Below, one piece after another: positions 7,540 through 11,138 of a stretch of 11,138 nt of DNA; positions within the stretch are counted from its first letter, which is position 1, and each line of letters starts with the position of its first letter. Source of the DNA: Thalassolituus sp. (GTDB taxonomy: Bacteria; Pseudomonadota; Gammaproteobacteria; Pseudomonadales; Oceanobacteraceae). A program made the translations under genes and the position numbers. The notes under the pieces were generated by a model that worked only from the letters and a program-made list of their open reading frames with translations, searched no databases and had not been told where the DNA came from. The stretch lies in the NCBI GenBank assembly GCA_029212275.1, contig JARGOI010000052.1:1-11138 (forward strand), written 5' to 3'.

Positions 7540-7776
7540 ATGTCTAAGGTTTGCCAAATTACAGGAAAAGGTCCTGTAAGCGGAAACAATGTTTCCCACT
7601 CAAACATCAAAACCAAGCGCCGTTTTCTGCCTAACTTGCAGCAACATCGTTTTTGGGTAGAAAGCGAAAACCGTTTTGTACGTCTGCGTATCTCTACTAA
7701 GGGTATGCGCATTATCGACAAGAAAGGTATCGATAGCGTACTCGCCGAGCTTCGTGCTCGCGGCGAAAAAGTCTAA
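7540..7776 (+). CDS. rpmB: 50S ribosomal protein L28
   Basis: 78 residues, as in E. coli. L28 is a small basic protein of the large ribosomal subunit, near the E-site side. The sequence opens MSKVCQITGKGPVSGNNVSH and contains TKRRFLPNL (37-45), HRFWVES (48-54) and the C-terminal LAELRARGEKV, all characteristic. Only one cysteine (Cys5) is present, so this is the zinc-free form. An in-frame ATG at 7504 would add 12 residues with no counterpart in the family, so the start at 7540 is chosen; the sequence before it (GGGGCCAAGATCA) is only a fair ribosome binding site. rpmG follows after 11 bases, and the two are surely co-transcribed. Confidence 0.97.
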   Translation: MSKVCQITGKGPVSGNNVSHSNIKTKRRFLPNLQQHRFWVESENRFVRLRISTKGMRIIDKKGIDSVLAELRARGEKV

Positions 7777-7787
7777 GGAGACCAGTT

Positions 7788-7946
7788 ATGCCACGCGATA
7801 AAATTCGTCTAGTTTCTAGTGCCGGTACCGGTCACTTTTATACCACAGACAAAAACAAGCGCACTATGCCTGAGAAATTCGAGATCAAGAAATTTGATCC
7901 AGTAATTCGCAAGCACGTCGCTTATAAAGAAGCCAAAATCAAGTAA
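7788..7946 (+). CDS. rpmG: 50S ribosomal protein L33
   Basis: 52 residues, too short for many gene finders but unmistakable. It opens MPRDKIRLVSSAGTGHFYTT, then shows KNKRT (22-26) and the C-terminal RKHVAYKEAKIK. L33 is a basic protein of the large subunit close to the E site. It has no cysteine pairs, so it is the zinc-independent form usual in gammaproteobacteria; zinc-binding paralogues carry two CXXC pairs. The ATG at 7788 has TAAGGAG about eight bases upstream, overlapping the end of rpmB, so both proteins can be made in step. A strong terminator follows about 30 bases later. Confidence 0.97.
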   Translation: MPRDKIRLVSSAGTGHFYTTDKNKRTMPEKFEIKKFDPVIRKHVAYKEAKIK

Positions 7947-7977
7947 TAACAATTACTTGAGATTGCTCTTTGAAATA

Positions 7978-8001
7978 ACCCAGCTTAGGCTGGGTTTTTT
8001 T
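7978..8001 (+). terminator. Rho-independent terminator of rpmB-rpmG
   Basis: ACCCAGC (7978-7984) pairs perfectly with GCTGGGT (7989-7995) around the 4-base loop TTAG, and a run of seven T (7995-8001) follows. It is placed 31 bases after the rpmG stop and separates the ribosomal protein transcript from mutM. Confidence 0.92.
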
Positions 8002-8067
8002 GTTTGTGTTGAGTTCTTCATCTTTGCTACTCAATATGGATCAGATTTTTCTTAAAGGAAACCTACC

Positions 8068-8877
8068 ATGCCGGAGTTGCCCGAAGTCGAAACCACGCTG
8101 CGCGGTATCGAACCTTGGTTACTGAATCAGACCATCGAAAAAATCGTTGTGCGCCAACCGCAGCTGCGCTGGCCTGTGGTGGAAGAAATCCAACGACTTC
8201 AAGGACAGTCTGTACGCGCGCTGAGCCGTCGCTCTAAATATATTTTGATTGAAACTGCGGTGGGAACGGCCATTTGGCACTTAGGGATGTCGGGATCATT
8301 GCGGCTAGTGGAGGCTGAGGCACCGATCAAAAAACATGACCACATTGATTGGCACCTCAGCAACGGGAAAATCTTGCGTTATCACGATCCTCGACGTTTT
8401 GGCGCCTTATTGTGGGTCGCCCCCGGGCAAACCAGCGAGTACTTAGAACATTTAGGCCCTGAGCCGCTCTCTAACGACTTCAGTAACGCGCATCTGTTCA
8501 ATCGGAGTCGAGGCAAAAGCCAAGCGGTGAAAACCTTTATAATGGATGGACGCGTGGTGGTGGGGGTGGGTAATATCTACGCGAATGAAAGTTTATTTCT
8601 AGCGGGCATTCGTCCACACACAGCTGCGGGTAAAATCAGTAAAGCGCGTTATCAGAAACTCAGCATTATTATCCGTGATGTACTCGCCGCAGCGATAGAA
8701 CAAGGCGGCACCACGTTGCGTGATTTTGTGGGTGGCGATGGTAAGCCGGGTTATTTTGCTCAGCAATTATTTGTCTATGGACGTGGTGGAGCGCCATGCA
8801 AAGTGTGTCAAACGACGCTCAAAGAAATCCGCCAAGGGCAGCGTGCCACGGTGTACTGTCCAAAGTGTCAACGATAA
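8068..8877 (+). CDS. mutM: Formamidopyrimidine-DNA glycosylase (8-oxoguanine glycosylase/AP lyase)
   Basis: 269 residues, the usual size. MutM (Fpg) removes 8-oxoguanine and formamidopyrimidines opposite cytosine and cuts the abasic site by beta-delta elimination. After removal of Met1 the N-terminal proline (Pro2) is the Schiff-base nucleophile; Glu3 follows in MPELPEVET. Lys57 in RRSKYIL contacts the DNA backbone. The void-filling residues correspond to Met74 (HLGMSG), Arg109 and Phe111 (HDPRRFG). GVGNIYANE (166-174) is the helix-two-turn-helix signature, and the C-terminal zinc finger has Cys244, Cys247, Cys264 and Cys267 with Arg259 in QRATVYC. Every catalytic and binding residue expected is present. 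The ATG has AAAGGA eight to nine bases upstream. The 66-base stretch after the rpmG terminator should contain its promoter, but I see only weak hexamers (TTGAGT at 8009-8014). Confidence 0.97.
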   Translation: MPELPEVETTLRGIEPWLLNQTIEKIVVRQPQLRWPVVEEIQRLQGQSVRALSRRSKYILIETAVGTAIWHLGMSGSLRLVEAEAPIKKHDHIDWHLSNGKILRYHDPRRFGALLWVAPGQTSEYLEHLGPEPLSNDFSNAHLFNRSRGKSQAVKTFIMDGRVVVGVGNIYANESLFLAGIRPHTAAGKISKARYQKLSIIIRDVLAAAIEQGGTTLRDFVGGDGKPGYFAQQLFVYGRGGAPCKVCQTTLKEIRQGQRATVYCPKCQR

Positions 8878-8912
8878 TTCTCTTGCACATCGTCCATTGA
8901 ATGTTACATGTA

Positions 8913-8934
8913 CTATGATTATGAAAAATCATAG
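8913..8934. promoter_or_regulatory. Perfect 8-bp inverted repeat just before the DEDDh gene
   Basis: CTATGATT (8913-8920) and AATCATAG (8927-8934) are perfect inverted copies around the 6-base spacer ATGAAA, ending three bases before the ATG at 8937. TATGAT inside the left arm resembles a -10 box. It could be a dimer operator, or in RNA a hairpin covering the ribosome binding region; both are inferences. The stem is AT-rich and no T run follows, so it is unlikely to be the mutM terminator. Confidence 0.5.
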
Positions 8935-8936
8935 AA

Positions 8937-9467
8937 ATGGACGTTACTGTGCACCGCCCGACCCACCCAGTTATTATTGATGTTGAAGCCTCTGGTTTTG
9001 GTTCTCAAAGTTATCCAATTGAAGTCGGCTACGTAATGTCCGAAGGGGATCGTTTTTGCTCACTAATCACCCCGCAAGATGATTGGACGCACTGGTCAAA
9101 AGACGCTGAATGCGTGCATGGAATTCGTCGTGAAAGTTTATTGAAAGCAGGCAGAAGCGCCACTGAAGTCGCCCTTGTGCTAAATTCCCAATTGGCCGGC
9201 ATGACCGTCTATTCGGATGGTTGGGTCGTCGATAAACCTTGGATTACTAAGCTGTTTGCAGCCTCCGGTATGGCGATGACATTTAATCTAAGTTCTATAG
9301 AAATGATTATGACGGAAGAACAAATTCTGATTTGGGACCAAACCAAAATTGATGTGATTAATTCCAGTAAACTAGAGCGTCACCGTGCTAGTAATGATGC
9401 GTGGATTATTCAAGAAACCTATCGTCGTACGTTATTAAAAACAAAGCCTGTAAATGACTCTATTTAA
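8937..9467 (+). CDS. Putative DEDDh-type 3'-5' exonuclease-fold protein
   Basis: 176 residues. It shows the pattern of the DnaQ/RNase T-like DEDDh family: motif I IIDVEASGFG with Asp15 and Glu17, HGI (61-63) after the first strands, motif II SDGWVVDKPWI with Asp99 as the likely metal ligand, and motif III HRASNDA with His149 and Asp154 (H-x4-D). These five residues normally bind two metal ions and activate water to remove 3' nucleotides from DNA or RNA. The protein is shorter than DnaQ (about 240 residues), has no clamp-binding motif I can see, and its substrate cannot be told. The start is limited by a stop at 8922-8924; ATG 8937 is used although no clear ribosome binding site precedes it. 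It follows mutM by 59 bases in the same direction, which may only reflect gene order. I know no gene symbol for it. Confidence 0.82.
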   Translation: MDVTVHRPTHPVIIDVEASGFGSQSYPIEVGYVMSEGDRFCSLITPQDDWTHWSKDAECVHGIRRESLLKAGRSATEVALVLNSQLAGMTVYSDGWVVDKPWITKLFAASGMAMTFNLSSIEMIMTEEQILIWDQTKIDVINSSKLERHRASNDAWIIQETYRRTLLKTKPVNDSI

Positions 9468-9491
9468 TGGTTTTAAGTTTTCTAAATAAAC

Positions 9492-9522
9492 AAAAACGAG
9501 CGCATTATGCGCTCGTTTTTTT
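9492..9522. terminator. Bidirectional terminator between the DEDDh gene and osmC
   Basis: CGAGCGCA (9497-9504) pairs perfectly with TGCGCTCG (9508-9515) around the 3-base loop TTA. Five A precede it (9492-9496) and seven T follow (9516-9522), so it can act for the plus-strand exonuclease gene and also for the minus-strand osmC, whose stop is at 9545. Confidence 0.92.
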
Positions 9523-9544
9523 ATTCATTATTACTTTTAAATAA

Positions 9545-9976
9545 TTATTTATTCAGCGTATATTCTAAAGTTATTTCTGCGGTCAATAATTTAGAAATTG
9601 GGCAGTTTTCTTTAGCACCCATCGCAATTTCTTTGAATTTATCTTCTTCAATTCCATCGACTTGGGCTTTTAGAGTTAACGCGGATTTGCTAACTTTAAA
9701 GCCATCACCGTCTTTCTCAAGTGATACTGCGGCGCTAGTATGTAGGTTACCATCTTTAAAGCCTGCGCCTTCCAAGGCAAACGCTAATGCCATGGTGTAA
9801 CAGCTAGAATGTGCTGCAGCAATCAGTTCTTCTGGGTTGGTGCCGCGGCCATCTTCGAAACGGGTATTAAAACCGTAAGGTTGATTGTCGAGTGCGCCTG
9901 TTTCTGTGGACACATGACCTTTCCCTTTTTTACCTAAACCTTCGTAAGATGCTGAACCTTTTTTGATGATACTCAT
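9545..9976 (-). CDS. osmC: OsmC family peroxiredoxin
   Basis: 143 residues, the same length as E. coli OsmC and similar along its whole length as I recall it. OsmC is a cytoplasmic homodimer that reduces organic hydroperoxides and is induced in E. coli by high osmolarity and in stationary phase. The two redox cysteines are at the expected places: Cys59 in AAHSSCYTMAL and Cys125 in ENCPISKLL. The conserved QPYGFNTRFEDGRGTNPEEL (32-51) supplies the Arg39 and Glu residues that assist catalysis. The opening MSIIKKGSASYEG and STETGALDNQPYG favour the OsmC subfamily over Ohr. The ATG at 9976 has AGGAG seven to eight bases upstream. It is transcribed alone, from the gap behind elyC, and ends at the shared terminator. 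Confidence 0.95.
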   Translation of the reverse strand: MSIIKKGSASYEGLGKKGKGHVSTETGALDNQPYGFNTRFEDGRGTNPEELIAAAHSSCYTMALAFALEGAGFKDGNLHTSAAVSLEKDGDGFKVSKSALTLKAQVDGIEEDKFKEIAMGAKENCPISKLLTAEITLEYTLNK

Positions 9977-10039
9977 ATTCTTCTCCTATTATTTAACGAA
10001 TGACTGATACATCGTTGATAGTTAATAGGATTAGACGAA

Positions 10040-10067
10040 ACTATAAAAGTTCGAAAAATTCATGCAA
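10040..10067 (-). promoter_or_regulatory. osmC: Candidate promoter of osmC
   Basis: On the minus strand TTGCAT (10067-10062) and TATAGT (10045-10040) are 16 bases apart, about 65 bases before the osmC start. The -10 matches the consensus at five of six positions and the -35 at three. The 7-mer AAACTAT occurs on the plus strand at 10038-10044, overlapping the -10, and again at 10067-10073, beside the -35. No known operator was recognised. Confidence 0.4.
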
Positions 10068-10126
10068 AACTATCTTTATTTACCGACATTTTAGCGTTGA
10101 CTTAAAAGTAAAAAACCCAAAACAAG

Positions 10127-10888
10127 TTAACTAAACTGATTTTTTAGCCATTGCCAAGTTCTGCCTAAGGTTTCGTAAATGGCGCGCTCTGTTTTATAGG
10201 TCGCGCGCGATTCAATTCGCCAATCGGGTTCAAATGCTCCGGTGCGAATCGCCGGTGCAGGAATAGGCTTTAAACCTTCGTTTTTAAAAAATATCATCGC
10301 GCGCGATAGGTGGGAGGCCTCGGTGACCAAGGCAAATTTCTTATAGCGCAAAAGTGGCGCCGTTAAACGCGCTTCTTGTTCGGTATCCTGTGCTGTGGGA
10401 AAGCTGTAAATTCTACTGGGCTCGATGCCTTGTTCGATGGCCGAGCGTTTTAATAATTCAGCGTGGGGTATATCATTTTCGTTTCCTAGACCGGCATATC
10501 CCGTAACAATAAGCACAGCATCGTCATTGGCGCGTAAAATTCGTAATCCTTCGAGTAAACGAAATGCCGCTGAATTACCGAGGTTCATTACTGCGGTGCT
10601 ATTAGGTGGTGCGCTGTGGCTAGCGCTACCAAGTACGACCACCGCATCGACCGGTTGCTGAATATCAAAGGTCGGATATTGCTGCTCGTGCATAGCAATA
10701 AACTTATCCGCAATGGGGTGAAAACTGCTCGCTCCCAATATCAATAAGGCGGTTAATAACGTTAGCCGTGCTTTGATAGGCGAAGACTTTAGCCAGATAA
10801 TTCCCAGTAATATCAGCAGCAAGGTGATAGGAATGGGCATTATCACGGAACCAATGATTTTTTTAATAATAAAGCCAATTTCCATCAT
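10127..10888 (-). CDS. elyC: ElyC-like inner-membrane protein, DUF218/YdcF domain
   Basis: 253 residues. It matches E. coli ElyC (YcbC), an inner-membrane factor needed for normal peptidoglycan assembly at low temperature, probably through the lipid carrier undecaprenyl phosphate. Two membrane segments are seen at about 13-33 and 40-56, followed by PIADKF, close to the E. coli PVADRL. The DUF218 domain covers about 78-240: VDAVVVLGSA (80-89), the QDTEQEA segment (167-173), LVTEASHLSRAMIFF (187-201) with the family's Ser/His-containing loop, and the ending YETLGRTWQWLK (239-249), which is almost identical in ElyC. Two adjacent ATGs (10888 and 10885) can serve; AGGTGG lies about ten bases upstream inside the preceding gene. 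The first ATG overlaps the stop of the gamma-glutamyltransferase gene (ATGA), which suggests coupled translation. ElyC is assigned over the related SanA/YdcF by the N-terminus and the ending. Confidence 0.9.
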   Translation of the reverse strand: MMEIGFIIKKIIGSVIMPIPITLLLILLGIIWLKSSPIKARLTLLTALLILGASSFHPIADKFIAMHEQQYPTFDIQQPVDAVVVLGSASHSAPPNSTAVMNLGNSAAFRLLEGLRILRANDDAVLIVTGYAGLGNENDIPHAELLKRSAIEQGIEPSRIYSFPTAQDTEQEARLTAPLLRYKKFALVTEASHLSRAMIFFKNEGLKPIPAPAIRTGAFEPDWRIESRATYKTERAIYETLGRTWQWLKNQFS

Positions 10889-11136
10889 GGTAATATCACC
10901 ACCTGTGCTTGTCCGATGCCTCTAGGGTCTGAGGCGGCGAATATCTTGCCATTATTTTTATTGATATGAATGGCCTGCATGTTGCCGTAGGTGCGACCTA
11001 CGGCGGTCAGTTCATGCCCCATGGCCTTTAATTCGTCAATCTCAGCAGCACTCAGTGCGTCAGTTTCGTATTGAATAACATCAGGTAAATATTGATGATG
11101 AAAACGAGGTCGTGATACCCAATCCTCTACAGGTCG
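10885..11136 (-). CDS. ggt: Partial gamma-glutamyltransferase (C-terminal 83 residues), 5' part outside the window
   Basis: The frame is open from the window edge to the TGA at 10887-10885 and has no start inside, so only the C-terminus of a larger gene is seen. Its translation contains SRPRFHHQYLPD (8-19), ALSAAEIDELKAMGHEL (27-43), GNMQAIHI (51-58) and AASDPRGIGQA (67-77), the typical C-terminal end of the small subunit of gamma-glutamyltransferase as I remember it. The family is made as a proenzyme that cleaves itself, is usually periplasmic, and transfers or hydrolyses the gamma-glutamyl group of glutathione; the nucleophile threonine is upstream of the window and cannot be checked. Its stop overlaps the first ATG of elyC. 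Confidence in the family is high; the subgroup cannot be told. Confidence 0.88.
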   Translation of the reverse strand, partial: RPVEDWVSRPRFHHQYLPDVIQYETDALSAAEIDELKAMGHELTAVGRTYGNMQAIHINKNNGKIFAASDPRGIGQAQVVILP

Positions 11137-11138
11137 GT

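Noticed and set aside
7497..7721. Open frame on the minus strand over rpmB
   Set aside because: It is a mirror of the L28 coding region with no recognisable protein features.
9507..9800. Open frame on the plus strand across the osmC region
   Set aside because: It is antisense to osmC, begins inside the terminator hairpin and has no family resemblance or ribosome binding site.
1..11138. Search by eye for CRISPR arrays, tRNA genes, insertion sequences, phage genes or toxin-antitoxin pairs
   Set aside because: No regularly spaced repeats, tRNA cloverleaf sequence, transposase or paired small genes were seen; almost all of the window is explained by conserved chromosomal genes.

Overview
The window reads as a conserved housekeeping block of a gammaproteobacterial chromosome with moderate GC content. 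The evidence is protein similarity, judged by eye from remembered sequences, and gene order. The ArgB, Dut, CoaBC, L28, L33, MutM, OsmC and ElyC proteins all look gammaproteobacterial. The order coaBC-dut-algC-argB next to radC and rpmB-rpmG matches the Pseudomonas arrangement, and slmA at the end recalls enterobacteria, where it sits beside dut. I cannot name the genus. No tRNA, rRNA, CRISPR array, insertion sequence or phage gene is visible, and no gap without a gene exceeds about 190 bases.

Left edge (1-555, + strand): the 3' part of a coiled-coil protein of unknown function, cut by the window edge. It converges on the end of a leftward cluster (625-6614, - strand) read in the order coaBC, dut, algC, argB, slmA. 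This cluster makes 4'-phosphopantetheine for coenzyme A, removes dUTP, interconverts hexose phosphates for envelope sugars, commits glutamate to arginine, and supplies the nucleoid-occlusion regulator of FtsZ. The AlgC here is a long form: a two-pass membrane module with a periplasmic domain, a polar linker, then the phosphohexomutase.

Middle (6677-9467, + strand): radC starts divergently from coaBC. It is followed by the ribosomal protein pair rpmB-rpmG with its own likely promoter and a strong terminator, then mutM (8-oxoguanine glycosylase), then a small DEDDh exonuclease-like gene whose start lies just after a perfect 8-bp inverted repeat. A GC-rich hairpin flanked by A and T runs separates this gene from the convergent osmC.

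Right edge (9545-11136, - strand): osmC (peroxide defence) with its own promoter region, elyC (inner-membrane envelope factor, DUF218), and the C-terminal 83 codons of a gamma-glutamyltransferase. The transferase stop codon overlaps the elyC start (ATGA), so those two are probably translationally coupled.

I found no clearly new multi-gene system. The points most worth a second look are the membrane-tethered AlgC, the uncharacterised DEDDh protein with its palindromic leader, the ggt-elyC overlap, and the placing of slmA behind argB.
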